A stretch of DNA of 64,000 nucleotides, from positions 62,001 through 126,000 of the forward strand of contig CAJXNC010000002.1 in the NCBI GenBank assembly GCA_913056125.1, written 5' to 3'. Shown one piece after another: positions 48,550 to 57,379 of this stretch (its first letter is position 1; every line of letters begins with the position of its first letter). A program made the translations under genes and the position numbers. Under the pieces are notes generated by a model. That model saw only the letters and a program-made list of their open reading frames with translations, had not been told where the DNA came from and did no database searches. The DNA comes from an uncultured Altererythrobacter sp. GTDB taxonomy: Bacteria; Pseudomonadota; Alphaproteobacteria; Sphingomonadales; Sphingomonadaceae.

Positions 48550-49032
48550 TCAGATCCGGTCGACAAACCCGTCGACGATTGCCTGGTAGACATCACGCTT
48601 GAAGGGCACGATCAGTTCGGGCAGCAATTGCGGCTCGATCCATTTCCATTCGCAGAATTCGGGATGCTTGTGCGCGTCGAGATCGATGTGCTTGTCCTCG
48701 CCGGTAAAGCGTACGAGGTACCAGGTCTGGCGCTGGCCGATAAACTTGCCGCCCCATAGCTTTCCCCTCAGTTCCTCGGGCAGGTCGTAGAACAGCTCGT
48801 TCTCCAATGTCCCGACGATCTCAAGGTGCTTCTTCTTCACCCCGGTTTCCTCGTGCAATTCGCGGAACATGGCCTCGTCGAGATCTTCGCCCTCGTCGAC
48901 GCCGCCCTGCGGCATTTGCCACCAGTCGCCTTCCTTGTTGTCGATGCGCTTGCCCACGAAAGCGTGCCCTTGCGCATTGATCATCATGGTGCCCACGCAG
49001 GGCCGGTAAAGGTGGGGATCGGGTGTGCTCAT
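48550..49032 (-). CDS. rppH: RNA pyrophosphohydrolase RppH
   Basis: The protein is 160 residues from ATG 49032 (MSTPDPHLYRPCVG). The Nudix box is complete (GGVDEGEDLDEAMFRE, then LHEETGV), with the RppH-type VGKRIDNKEGDWWQMPQGG before it and KLWGGKFIGQRQTWYL after. It removes pyrophosphate from mRNA 5' ends and triggers decay. The frame is open further upstream, but that extension lacks family features. Confidence 0.95.
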   Translation of the reverse strand: MSTPDPHLYRPCVGTMMINAQGHAFVGKRIDNKEGDWWQMPQGGVDEGEDLDEAMFRELHEETGVKKKHLEIVGTLENELFYDLPEELRGKLWGGKFIGQRQTWYLVRFTGEDKHIDLDAHKHPEFCEWKWIEPQLLPELIVPFKRDVYQAIVDGFVDRI

Positions 49033-49177
49033 GGGGCGTTCGATAGTCAAAGCGGTGGACCATTGCCACACAGGCATTGCGGCAGGCACAGAAAAACTTG
49101 ATTGCGACACACTGGGCACATCCCTAGGTCGCTCGCCCATATTGGTAGTTCCAGGCGCATGGCGCATACAGGATTAG

Positions 49178-51058
49178 ATGATGGCAACGCAGGCGGCTGA
49201 CAATTCGGCCCTCGATATCGAAACCGGCACCGCACCCGATGCGGTGGTGGTGCGCTTCGCCGGCGATAGCGGCGATGGCATGCAGCTGACCGGCGGTCAG
49301 TTTACCCTTTCGACCGCGCTGGCGGGTAACGACCTCGCGACATTCCCGGATTTCCCGGCGGAGATCCGTGCGCCGCAAGGCACGCTGTTCGGGGTCTCCG
49401 CCTTCCAGATCAATTTCGGCAGCCGCGAGATCAGCACGGCTGGCGACGCGCCGGACGTGCTCGTGGCGATGAACCCGGCGGCGCTGAAGACCAATCTCGA
49501 TGCACTTAAGCCCGGCGGCCTGATCATCATCGACACGGGTGAGTTCACCAAGCGTAATCTCGACAAGGCGAAATACGATGTCAGCCCGCTGGAGGATGGC
49601 AGCCTGGCCAAGTGGAAGGTGCTGGCCTTCGATATTTCCGCGCTGACCATCGAGGCGGTCAAGCCGTTCGGCCTTGGCAACAAGGATGCGCTGCGTTCCA
49701 AGAACATGTGGACGCTGGGCCTGGCGCTATGGATGTTCGACCGCGACCGCCAGCCGATCGTGGACTGGCTCAACGCCAAGTTCAAGAACAAGCCCGACAT
49801 TGCCGGTGCCAATATCGCCGCGCTCAATGCCGGACATGCCTATGGCGAGACGGCCGAGATTTCCGGCCCGCTGGAGCAGGTGCACGTGGCGCCGGTATCC
49901 AGCGAGCCCGGACTCTATCGCACGATTACCGGTGCGGAAGCTGTTTCGCTCGGCCTGGTCGCAGGCGCTCAGCTGGCCGGACTGCCAATGTTCTTCGGCG
50001 GCTATCCGATCACGCCTGCTTCCTCGATCCTGCATCACCTTGCGCGGATGAAGGAATTCGGCGTCACCACTTTCCAGGCGGAAGACGAGATTGCCGCGAT
50101 CTGCGCCGCCATCGGTGCCAGCTATGCCGGCCAGCTCGGCGTTACCAGCTCGTCCGGCCCCGGCATCGCGCTCAAGACCGAGGCGATGGGCCTTGCCATC
50201 ATGACCGAGCTGCCGCTCGTGATCGTCAATTCGCAGCGCGGCGGCCCGTCCACCGGCCTGCCGACAAAGACCGAGCAGAGCGACCTCTACCAGGCGGTCT
50301 ATGGCCGCAATGGCGATGCGCCGCTGCCGGTCATCGCCGCTTCCAGCCCGGCCGATGTGTTCGAGTGTGCTATCGAGGCCTGCCGTATCGCGGTCGAATA
50401 CATGACCCCGGTCATGCTGTTGACCGACGGCTATATCGCCAATGCCGCAGAGCCGTGGAAAGTGCCCGATCCGGAGAGCTTCGAACCGTTCGAGGTCGAA
50501 TTCCTCACCGAGACCAACAATCCGGATGGCAAGGTGCTGGCCTACAAGCGCGACGAGAAGGGTGCGCGTCCGTGGATCAAGCCCGGCACGCCAGGACTGA
50601 TGCACCGCATTGGCGGCATCGAAAAGCAGCAGGATACCGGCAATATCGATTACGATCCGGCCAATCACCAGGCGATGACCGATGCCCGCAAGGCCAAGAT
50701 CGACAACATCGCCATTCCGGACCAGGGCGTGACGTTGGGTGACGAGGGCGGCAAGTTGGCCGTGGTCGGCTGGGGCTCCACCTTCGGGCCGATCCGCCGC
50801 GCGGTGGACAATTGCCGCCGTCGCGGTCTCGACGTGTCGCACCTGCATTTCCGCCATGTCTGGCCGCTGCCGGCCAATTCGGGCGAACTGCTGCGCAAGT
50901 ATGACAAGGTGCTGGTTCCCGAGATGAACACCGGCCAGTTCAAGACCGTGCTGCGCGACCAGCTGCTGGTGGATGCGAAGAGCTACACCAAGACGAGTGG
51001 CCAGCCCTTCAAGATCGCCGAGCTTGAAGCCGCGATCGAACTGGCACTGGAGAGCTGA
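49178..51058 (+). CDS. korA: 2-oxoacid:ferredoxin oxidoreductase, fused gamma-alpha subunit
   Basis: The 626-residue protein has a gamma domain first (VVVRFAGDSGDGMQLTGGQF, INFGSREI and LVAMNPAAL), then the alpha (pyrimidine-binding) part with GGYPITPASSI, TSSSGPGIALKTEAMG, and the QRGGPSTGLPTKTEQSDL loop. This is the two-subunit KorAB type, which oxidises 2-oxoglutarate (or another 2-oxoacid) with CoA and a low-potential ferredoxin. A ferredoxin gene is not adjacent. An unusual small gene separates it from korB. Confidence 0.93.
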   Translation: MMATQAADNSALDIETGTAPDAVVVRFAGDSGDGMQLTGGQFTLSTALAGNDLATFPDFPAEIRAPQGTLFGVSAFQINFGSREISTAGDAPDVLVAMNPAALKTNLDALKPGGLIIIDTGEFTKRNLDKAKYDVSPLEDGSLAKWKVLAFDISALTIEAVKPFGLGNKDALRSKNMWTLGLALWMFDRDRQPIVDWLNAKFKNKPDIAGANIAALNAGHAYGETAEISGPLEQVHVAPVSSEPGLYRTITGAEAVSLGLVAGAQLAGLPMFFGGYPITPASSILHHLARMKEFGVTTFQAEDEIAAICAAIGASYAGQLGVTSSSGPGIALKTEAMGLAIMTELPLVIVNSQRGGPSTGLPTKTEQSDLYQAVYGRNGDAPLPVIAASSPADVFECAIEACRIAVEYMTPVMLLTDGYIANAAEPWKVPDPESFEPFEVEFLTETNNPDGKVLAYKRDEKGARPWIKPGTPGLMHRIGGIEKQQDTGNIDYDPANHQAMTDARKAKIDNIAIPDQGVTLGDEGGKLAVVGWGSTFGPIRRAVDNCRRRGLDVSHLHFRHVWPLPANSGELLRKYDKVLVPEMNTGQFKTVLRDQLLVDAKSYTKTSGQPFKIAELEAAIELALES

Positions 51059-51061
51059 GCC

Positions 51062-51418
51062 ATGTCGATCGACAATCCTGAGACGGTCGATGGTATCGGC
51101 TTCGACAAGACCACCGATGAGGTGGTGCTGATGATATCCGACCACTTCAACTGGAGCGACGAGCAGCTGCACCTTTCGATCCTGCAGAACAAGATCAACG
51201 CCTATTTCAACTTCGTCACCTCGGGCCAGCTGCATGAAATGCACCCGGAGGCGAAGGATAAGGGCCTGCGGATCGACTGTATCTGTAGCTTTCCGGCGCC
51301 CGACAGCACAGACTGGTTTGCCGAGGAAGTGCGCAAGGCGGCAGCGCCGCTCAATATCGGATTCAATTTCCAGACGCTGGCTCCCGAAGCCAGCAAGATT
51401 GCGGAACAATCGTCATGA
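51062..51418 (+). CDS. DUF6572-like small protein between korA and korB
   Basis: The 118-residue acidic protein reads VVLMISDHFNWSDEQLHLSI, then LQNKINAYFNFVTSGQL, and resembles the DUF6572 group by eye. It starts 3 bp after the korA stop and ends in an ATGA overlap with korB, so it is co-translated with the enzyme. It has one Cys-x-Cys (RIDCICSF). I know no function. Position suggests an assembly or regulatory partner for the oxidoreductase. Confidence 0.8.
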   Translation: MSIDNPETVDGIGFDKTTDEVVLMISDHFNWSDEQLHLSILQNKINAYFNFVTSGQLHEMHPEAKDKGLRIDCICSFPAPDSTDWFAEEVRKAAAPLNIGFNFQTLAPEASKIAEQSS

Positions 51419-52461
51419 ACGCTCCTGTCAAAGTCGAAACCACGCTGAAAGACTGGGAAACCGACCAGGAGGTGCGCTGGTGCCCGGGTTGCGGGGACTA
51501 CGCGATCCTGAAAGCCGTGCAGCGGACCTTGCCGCAGCTGGGCAGCGACCCGGCGAATACCGTGTTCATTTCGGGCATCGGCTGTTCCAGCCGCTTTCCC
51601 TATTACATGGAGACCTACGGCTTCCACACGATCCACGGCCGTGCGCCCGCTTTCGCCACCGGCGTGAAGCTTGCCAATCCCGATCTCGATATCTGGATGG
51701 TGACCGGCGATGGCGACGGATTATCCATTGGCGGCAATCATTTGCTGCACGTTCTTCGCAGGAACGTGAACATGCAGATCATGCTGTTCAACAATGAGAT
51801 CTACGGCCTGACCAAGGGTCAGTATTCACCCACCAGTCGCATCGGAACCAAGACGCCATCGACCCCGATCGGATCGGTCGATCGCCCGGCGCAGCCTTGC
51901 GCCTTTGCGCTGGGTGCGGGCGCCCGCTTCGTCGCGCGCGGCTTCGATGTATCGAAGAACCTGCCGGACGTACTCAAGGCCGCCCATGCACATCAGGGCG
52001 CGGCCTTCATCGAGATCTTCCAGAACTGCATCGTCTACAACAAGGACGTGTTCAACGAATTCGCCGCACCCAAGGGCGCGGAGGATCGCCAGCTCTGGCT
52101 CGAAGACGGCCAGCCCATGCTGTTCGGCTCGGAAAAGACCGGCGGTGTGAAGGGCCTCAAGTTCGACCGCCAGAATTGTTGTCTTGAAGTCGTCGACGTG
52201 GTCGATGGCGATTGGGAAGCGGCCGGCGTGCTGGTCCACGATGTTACCAACCGCTCGGCCGCGCACATGCTGGTCGAACTGCCCTTTGGCGAATTTCCCA
52301 TGGCGCTGGGCGTGATCTATGACGATCCGCGCCCGACTTATGAAAGCGGCGTGATCGAGGAGCGCAAGCGCGCCAGCGAGGGCAAGGATACTTCGATCGC
52401 CAAGCTGCTTGCCAAGGGCCAGACCTGGACGGTTTCGGGCACGGCGCAAGACCCGGTCTGA
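51415..52461 (+). CDS. korB: 2-oxoacid:ferredoxin oxidoreductase beta subunit
   Basis: The 348-residue protein has WCPGCGDYAILKAVQ near the start and the TPP-binding region WMVTGDGDGLSIGG followed by LFNNEIYGLTKGQYSPTS. ISGIGCSSRFPYYMETYGFH is another family landmark. Together with KorA it forms the catalytic heterodimer. Motif order and length match alphaproteobacterial KorB. Confidence 0.94.
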   Translation: MNAPVKVETTLKDWETDQEVRWCPGCGDYAILKAVQRTLPQLGSDPANTVFISGIGCSSRFPYYMETYGFHTIHGRAPAFATGVKLANPDLDIWMVTGDGDGLSIGGNHLLHVLRRNVNMQIMLFNNEIYGLTKGQYSPTSRIGTKTPSTPIGSVDRPAQPCAFALGAGARFVARGFDVSKNLPDVLKAAHAHQGAAFIEIFQNCIVYNKDVFNEFAAPKGAEDRQLWLEDGQPMLFGSEKTGGVKGLKFDRQNCCLEVVDVVDGDWEAAGVLVHDVTNRSAAHMLVELPFGEFPMALGVIYDDPRPTYESGVIEERKRASEGKDTSIAKLLAKGQTWTVSGTAQDPV

Positions 52462-52616
52462 TAAGGGGCGTCTTTCCTACCGGCGGCACTCATGGCATTC
52501 AGTCCGCATGATTGCCGCAAGCATCGCATTTGACGCCATTTTCTCCGCTTTCGGGACGGATGAGTTTTTCACATCAGGACAGCGTGTCAGGTGTGAGGGG
52601 TTAGGGGATCCGCGTC

Positions 52617-53558
52617 TTGGATAATCTGACGCACAGCCTTGTCGGCGCACTGCTCGGGCAGGCGGGTCTCAAGAAGAAGACCGGGCTGGCCATGCCTGCA
52701 CTGGTCCTCGGCGCGAACCTGCCCGATGTCGATGCGGCTTGCTTCTTCTGGCTCGACGGGGTGGGACATCTCGGTTTCCGCCGCGGCATCACGCACGGCC
52801 CGATTGCCTGGGTCTTGCTGCCACTGGTGCTGGCGGGCCTGCTCTACGGTTGGGACCGATGGCAGGCCAAGCGCGGCAAAAGGCCCGACAAGCGCCTGCC
52901 GGTCAGTTTCAAATGGCTCTTCCTCCTGAGCTTCATCGGTTGCTTGTCGCATCCCGCGCTCGATTGGCTTAATTCCTACGGCATCCGCCTGCTGGAGCCG
53001 TTTTCGAGCCAGTGGTTCTATGGCGATATCCTGTTCATCATCGATGTCTGGCTCTGGGCCCTGCTGATTGGGGCAACATGGTTCTCGCTGCGGCGGGAGA
53101 AGAAGGGCGGCGAATGGATCAAGCCTGCGCGGGTCGCTCTGGCGGCAATGCTCGCCTATATCGGGGTGAATGCATTCATCACTTGGTCGGCGGAGTTTAG
53201 TGCTCGGCATGATGCGCCGTATCTCCCAAATCAGATCGCGATTGCCAGCCCTGTACCGCTGGCTTTCTGGCAAAGGGAAATGATCGTCGGCGGCGACGGC
53301 CATTACTCGATTGCGGGAAGAGAAGCGGGGGATTTCGATCTTACAGAAGACGACAAGCCCGACATCGCCGCTGCCGTCCCCGAAGCTGCGCCCTTCCTGT
53401 TCTGGTCGCGTACGCCTTTGGTCCATGTCGACGAAAACAGCCGCTACTGGCTAACCGATGCCCGGTTCTTCTCGCCCGTCGGCGGGAGGTTTGCTGTCGA
53501 ACTGCCGGCGGAGCTTTGCGAGCCGACCCTTCCGCCGCCGGATTTCGGAGATGAGTGA
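52617..53558 (+). CDS. YdjM/DUF457-type membrane-bound metal-dependent hydrolase
   Basis: The 313-residue protein starts with TTG (MDNLTHSLVGALLGQAGL), which is the family start. HRR-like metal motifs appear as NLTHSLVG, GANLPDVDAACFF, RRGITHGPIAW and CLSHPALDWLNSYG, between four to five helices. The C-terminal ~100 residues are periplasmic or cytosolic beta-rich. In enterobacteria YdjM is LexA-regulated; here no LexA box is visible in the 155-bp upstream gap. It overlaps the photolyase gene (GTGA). Confidence 0.87.
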   Translation: MDNLTHSLVGALLGQAGLKKKTGLAMPALVLGANLPDVDAACFFWLDGVGHLGFRRGITHGPIAWVLLPLVLAGLLYGWDRWQAKRGKRPDKRLPVSFKWLFLLSFIGCLSHPALDWLNSYGIRLLEPFSSQWFYGDILFIIDVWLWALLIGATWFSLRREKKGGEWIKPARVALAAMLAYIGVNAFITWSAEFSARHDAPYLPNQIAIASPVPLAFWQREMIVGGDGHYSIAGREAGDFDLTEDDKPDIAAAVPEAAPFLFWSRTPLVHVDENSRYWLTDARFFSPVGGRFAVELPAELCEPTLPPPDFGDE

Positions 53559-54943
53559 TCGCTGCCCCGCAAATCGTCTGGTTACGCCGTGATCTGAGGC
53601 TTGCCGACCAGGCGGCCTTCCACGCTGCCGCGCAGGCCGGTCCGGTGATCCCGGTCTATGTGCTCGACGACGAGACGCCGGACGAACGCCGTATGGGCGG
53701 TGCCTCGCGCTGGTATCTCCACCACTCGCTTGAAAGCCTGCAGACGGACCTCGCGCGGCATCATTCGCAGCTGGTCCTGCGCCGGGGCAGGGCGGTGGAT
53801 GTGTTGTGTCAGCTCGTCGAGGAGACGGGCGCGACAACAGTCCATGCGCTGCGCCATTACGAACCGTGGTGGCGCAAAGCGGAAGAAGAGCTCGGAGGCA
53901 AGCTCGATCTCGTCCTGCATGACGGCAACTACATCCTGCCACCAGGAACGGTGACCACGGGATCAGGGACACCCTACAAGATATTCACGCCGTTCAAGGA
54001 TGCGGTCTTCGCGGCGGTGGACGGCTTTGACATCCTGCCCGAGCCAAGCCTTTCCTCTCCCGAAGACTGGCCCGCTTCGGATAAGCTTGCAGACTGGGAC
54101 CTGTTGCCGACCAAGCCCGATTGGGCGGGCGGCATGCGCGATTTCTGGAAGGCGGGAAGCAGGGCCGCGCTCGATCGTTTCGAGGAATTCGTAGAGGTGA
54201 TCGGCGATTACAAGCAGGATCGCGAGTGCCCGAGCATTGACGGTTCCTCCAAGCTTTCGCCTCACCTCCATTTCGGCGAGGTCAGCCCGCGCCAGCTCTG
54301 GCAGGTGATTGCGCAGCATCGCAGCCATGGCGCGCGCTTCTTCAAGGCCGAGCTGATCTGGCGTGATTACGCGCAGAACCTCGTGCTGCAATTCCCCAAT
54401 TATGCGGAAGAGCCCTATCGCGAGGGTTATGACGAGCGGCTCTGGCGCGATCCGGAAAGCGACGAGCAGGCGGCGGATGACCTTGCGGCCTGGCAGCAGG
54501 GGCGCACCGGCTACCCCATCGTCGATGCCGGAATGCGCCAGCTGTGGCAGACGGGCTGGATGCATAATCGCGTGCGCATGATCGCGGCGAGCTTCCTGGT
54601 GAAGCATTTGCTGATCGACTGGCGCCATGGCGAAAGCTGGTTCTGGGACACGCTGGTCGATGCCGATTATGCCAGCAACGGCACGAACTGGCAGTGGGTC
54701 AGCGGCACGGGCGTCGATTCAAACATGTTCGTGCGCATCATGGCGCCGCTCAGCCAGAGCGAGAAGTTCTCCGCCGGAGACTATATCCGCCACTACGTTC
54801 CCGAACTGGAAGATCTGGACGATCCCTATGTTCACGACCCGGAAGAGCATGGCTGCCTGCCAGCAGGCTATCCGGCCAAGATCATCGGCCACCGCGAAGG
54901 CCGCGAAAGGGCGCTGGCGGCTTATCGGGCCATCAAGGGCTGA
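53555..54943 (+). CDS. phrB: Deoxyribodipyrimidine photolyase
   Basis: The 462-residue protein starts GTG (IVWLRRDLRLADQAAFHAA). An N-terminal antenna domain is followed by the FAD domain: KLSPHLHFGEVSPRQLW, RDYAQNLVLQFPNYA, PIVDAGMRQLWQTGWMHNRV and ANGTNWQWVSGTG-type residues (NGTNWQWVSGTGVDSN). The Trp electron chain residues appear in place. It repairs UV cyclobutane dimers using blue light. It is in a run with the YdjM-like gene and the cyclopropane synthase gene. Confidence 0.96.
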   Translation: MIAAPQIVWLRRDLRLADQAAFHAAAQAGPVIPVYVLDDETPDERRMGGASRWYLHHSLESLQTDLARHHSQLVLRRGRAVDVLCQLVEETGATTVHALRHYEPWWRKAEEELGGKLDLVLHDGNYILPPGTVTTGSGTPYKIFTPFKDAVFAAVDGFDILPEPSLSSPEDWPASDKLADWDLLPTKPDWAGGMRDFWKAGSRAALDRFEEFVEVIGDYKQDRECPSIDGSSKLSPHLHFGEVSPRQLWQVIAQHRSHGARFFKAELIWRDYAQNLVLQFPNYAEEPYREGYDERLWRDPESDEQAADDLAAWQQGRTGYPIVDAGMRQLWQTGWMHNRVRMIAASFLVKHLLIDWRHGESWFWDTLVDADYASNGTNWQWVSGTGVDSNMFVRIMAPLSQSEKFSAGDYIRHYVPELEDLDDPYVHDPEEHGCLPAGYPAKIIGHREGRERALAAYRAIKG

Positions 54944-54985
54944 GGGTACTTGAGCGCGGCCCGCGCTGTTGTCATAACTGTCAGC

Positions 54986-56227
54986 ATGTCTGGGGAGGCA
55001 AAGCGGGGAGGTGCGCTGCTCGATGCAGGGCAGCGGTTCGGATCACGTCCGGGCCTTTTTGCACGCCTGCTCGCGCCGGGATTCAGTCGCATCCTCGACC
55101 GGATCGACCAAGGCCTTGAGAAGGGGGTCATTCATGCACGCCTGCCTGACGGCACGCAGCGCGTACTCGGTGGGCGCTCTCCCGGATTCGAGGCGCAGAT
55201 CAATCTCAAGGACTGGCGCGCTGTGCTGCGCCTCGCCACCGGCGGCTCTGCAGGGTGGTACCAGGCATGGGAAGCGGGCGAGTGGAGCAGCCCCGATCCG
55301 GTCCCCATCTTCGCGCTGTTCATGGTCAATGCCACAGCGCTGGGGAATACCGGCCGCGCGAAGGGACCGTGGCGCTGGGCCGCGCGGGCCTTTCACTGGC
55401 TCAATCGCAACACGCGCGTGCAGGCCGAACGCAACATCCACGCCCATTACGACCTCGGCAACGACTTTTACGGAGCTTGGCTCGATCCGAGCATGACCTA
55501 TTCCAGCGCCTATCGCGTCGGTGCGGATGGCCTGGAAGCGGCGCAGCACCGCAAGTGGGAAAGGCTGGCAGAGCGGCTGGGCAGGCCCGGGTCGCTACTT
55601 GAGATCGGTTGCGGTTGGGGCGCCCTGTCGGCCTTCTTCGCCGGGCAGGGCAGCGAGGTCACCGCGATCAGCCTGTCGGACGAACAGCTGGAATGGGCGC
55701 GGGCGCGATATCCGGACGTCAACTTCCTCAAGCAGGATTACCGCGACATCTCGGCACAGTTCGATGCCATCGTCAGTGTAGAAATGGTCGAGGCGTTGGG
55801 CCGCGAATACTGGCCCACCTTCATGGATTGCGTAGCGCGGAACCTGAAGCCGGGAGGCAGGGCGGCGATCCAGTTCATCGCCATGCGTGACGAATTGTTC
55901 GAGGACTATGCCCGCAATCCCGATTTCATCCAGGCCTATATCTTCCCCGGCGGTCTGCTCATCTGCACGAGCGAATTCCGCAATCTGGCCGAGGAGCGCG
56001 GCCTGTCATGGACCGAACAGGAAGATTTCGGTCTCGACTATGCCGAGACTTTGAAGACCTGGCGGGAAAATTTCGACCGTGCCGTCGATGCGGGAAGACT
56101 GCCCGCCGGGTTCGACCAGCGATTCTGCAATCTCTGGCGCTTCTACCTGCAATATTGCGAGGGCGGCTTTCGCGGTGGCGGGATCACCGTCAGCCAGGTC
56201 ACGCTGGTGAAGGGTCAGCTACGATAG
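54986..56227 (+). CDS. cfa: Cyclopropane-fatty-acyl-phospholipid synthase
   Basis: The ATG at 54986 (MSGEAKRGGALLD) gives 413 residues; a TTG at 54950 with a GAGGG upstream would add 12. The N-terminal lipid-binding part leads to AHYDLGNDFYGAWLDPSMTY, a hallmark, then the SAM site LLEIGCGWGALSAFFA, IVSVEMVEALGREYWP and the FIFPGG-like YIFPGGLLICTSEF. It methylenates unsaturated membrane phospholipids. It overlaps the PilZ gene tail-to-tail by 13 bp. Confidence 0.94.
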   Translation: MSGEAKRGGALLDAGQRFGSRPGLFARLLAPGFSRILDRIDQGLEKGVIHARLPDGTQRVLGGRSPGFEAQINLKDWRAVLRLATGGSAGWYQAWEAGEWSSPDPVPIFALFMVNATALGNTGRAKGPWRWAARAFHWLNRNTRVQAERNIHAHYDLGNDFYGAWLDPSMTYSSAYRVGADGLEAAQHRKWERLAERLGRPGSLLEIGCGWGALSAFFAGQGSEVTAISLSDEQLEWARARYPDVNFLKQDYRDISAQFDAIVSVEMVEALGREYWPTFMDCVARNLKPGGRAAIQFIAMRDELFEDYARNPDFIQAYIFPGGLLICTSEFRNLAEERGLSWTEQEDFGLDYAETLKTWRENFDRAVDAGRLPAGFDQRFCNLWRFYLQYCEGGFRGGGITVSQVTLVKGQLR

Positions 56228-56562
56228 ACACCATCGCCGCGATATCGGGCGAGGATATTGTCATGCACGATCGGGCTGAGCAGGTTGGAGAAGGCGCAGC
56301 CACAAAGGCCGTTTTCCCACCAGACCACTTCTGCCTGCAGCGATTGGAGCCCCGGCAGGGTCAGCCAACAGACAGACCCGGAATGCATGCGGGTGACGGC
56401 CGTTGCCGAGAAGCCAGAGAGCGAGAGGTCGTTCACCACGGTCTGGAAGGCGCGCATGCCGGACGCGCGCAGCTGCGCCGGGATGACGATCTTCGTGCGC
56501 GGAGCGCAGCGATCTTCCTGGGCAGCAATTTCGTATCGGCCTTCGACGTTCTGCAAGGTCAT
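56215..56562 (-). CDS. Single-domain PilZ protein
   Basis: The protein is 115 residues from ATG 56562 (MTLQNVEGRYEIAA); a longer start at 56613 is possible. The c-di-GMP arginines are RCAPR (RxxxR) and the second box is NDLSLSGFSA ((D/N)xSxxG as DLSLSG), so both motifs are intact. The C-terminal ~40 residues include CWLTLPGL and VVWWENGLCGCAF, the beta-barrel end. It would be a c-di-GMP effector with unknown target. Confidence 0.88.
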   Translation of the reverse strand: MTLQNVEGRYEIAAQEDRCAPRTKIVIPAQLRASGMRAFQTVVNDLSLSGFSATAVTRMHSGSVCWLTLPGLQSLQAEVVWWENGLCGCAFSNLLSPIVHDNILARYRGDGVYRS

Positions 56563-56659
56563 TGCGCAAACTCGCCTGGTTAGGGGTTTTGCCGCGCGGG
56601 TGCGGCGCTTCATTGCGCACCATGTCCCAGCCTGCTTACCGGGGACCTACCGGAATTGG

Positions 56660-57379
56660 TTAAGCTGAAATTTCCACTCTTTCGCGGTGGAGGTTTTCGA
56701 AGTCCTCGATCAGCATGTGTGCGATGCGATCGCCCACCACTTCGGGAGGCTTGACGGTCTTGGGGTCTTCGCCCGGATAGGCTCTCTCGCGCATGGCTGT
56801 GCGCGTGGCGCCCGGGTCGACTATGGCGACGCGCGTTTCGGAGATGCGCTCGATCTCCTGGCCGTGGGTCATCAGCAGATTGTCGAACGCTGCCTTGGTC
56901 GCGCCATAAGCCGCCCAATAGGCGCGCGGATTTTCGCCGACCGAGCTGGTCAACCCGATGATGCGGCCGTGCTTGCTGCGCTTGAGTAACGGGTCGAAGG
57001 CGGCAAGCAGTGCCTGCGTGGCGATGACATTGAGCGTCAGCGCCTTGTTGAATTGCTTGCCCTCGATCTGAGTCACGGGAGTCAGGACCGGGAGCATGGC
57101 GGCAGCAATCACGAGGATGTCGAGCCTGTCCCAGCGCTCTGCAATCGCGGCGGCAAGGCGACCGATCGAATCGCTTTCGGTGAGGTCCATCGGCGCGATC
57201 GTCGAAGTCCCACCATCAGCATGGATGGCATCCTCAACCGCTTCGAGCGCCTTCACATCGCGCCCGGTGATGACGACATGCGCGCCTTCGCGGGCCAGCG
57301 CCTTGGCCGTTGCCGCGCCAATACCCCGGCTGGAGCCGGTCACCAGAGCGACCCGGCCTGCAAGCGGTTTGTCGGACAT
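56660..57379 (-). CDS. SDR-family NAD(P)-dependent oxidoreductase
   Basis: The 239-residue protein has VTGSSRGIGAATAKALA, a degenerate NAG region (LVIAAAMLPVL instead of NNAG), the catalytic GLTSSVGE and YGATKAAFD (Tyr-x-x-x-Lys), and PGATRTAM. The altered NNAG is unusual for classical SDRs but common in some subgroups. The start shares one base with the purF stop (TAATG), so it is translated after purF. Confidence 0.9.
   Translation of the reverse strand: MSDKPLAGRVALVTGSSRGIGAATAKALAREGAHVVITGRDVKALEAVEDAIHADGGTSTIAPMDLTESDSIGRLAAAIAERWDRLDILVIAAAMLPVLTPVTQIEGKQFNKALTLNVIATQALLAAFDPLLKRSKHGRIIGLTSSVGENPRAYWAAYGATKAAFDNLLMTHGQEIERISETRVAIVDPGATRTAMRERAYPGEDPKTVKPPEVVGDRIAHMLIEDFENLHRERVEISA

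Noticed and set aside
49727-51409. 560-codon antisense open frame over korA
   Set aside because: Mirror composition of a real gene; no motif.
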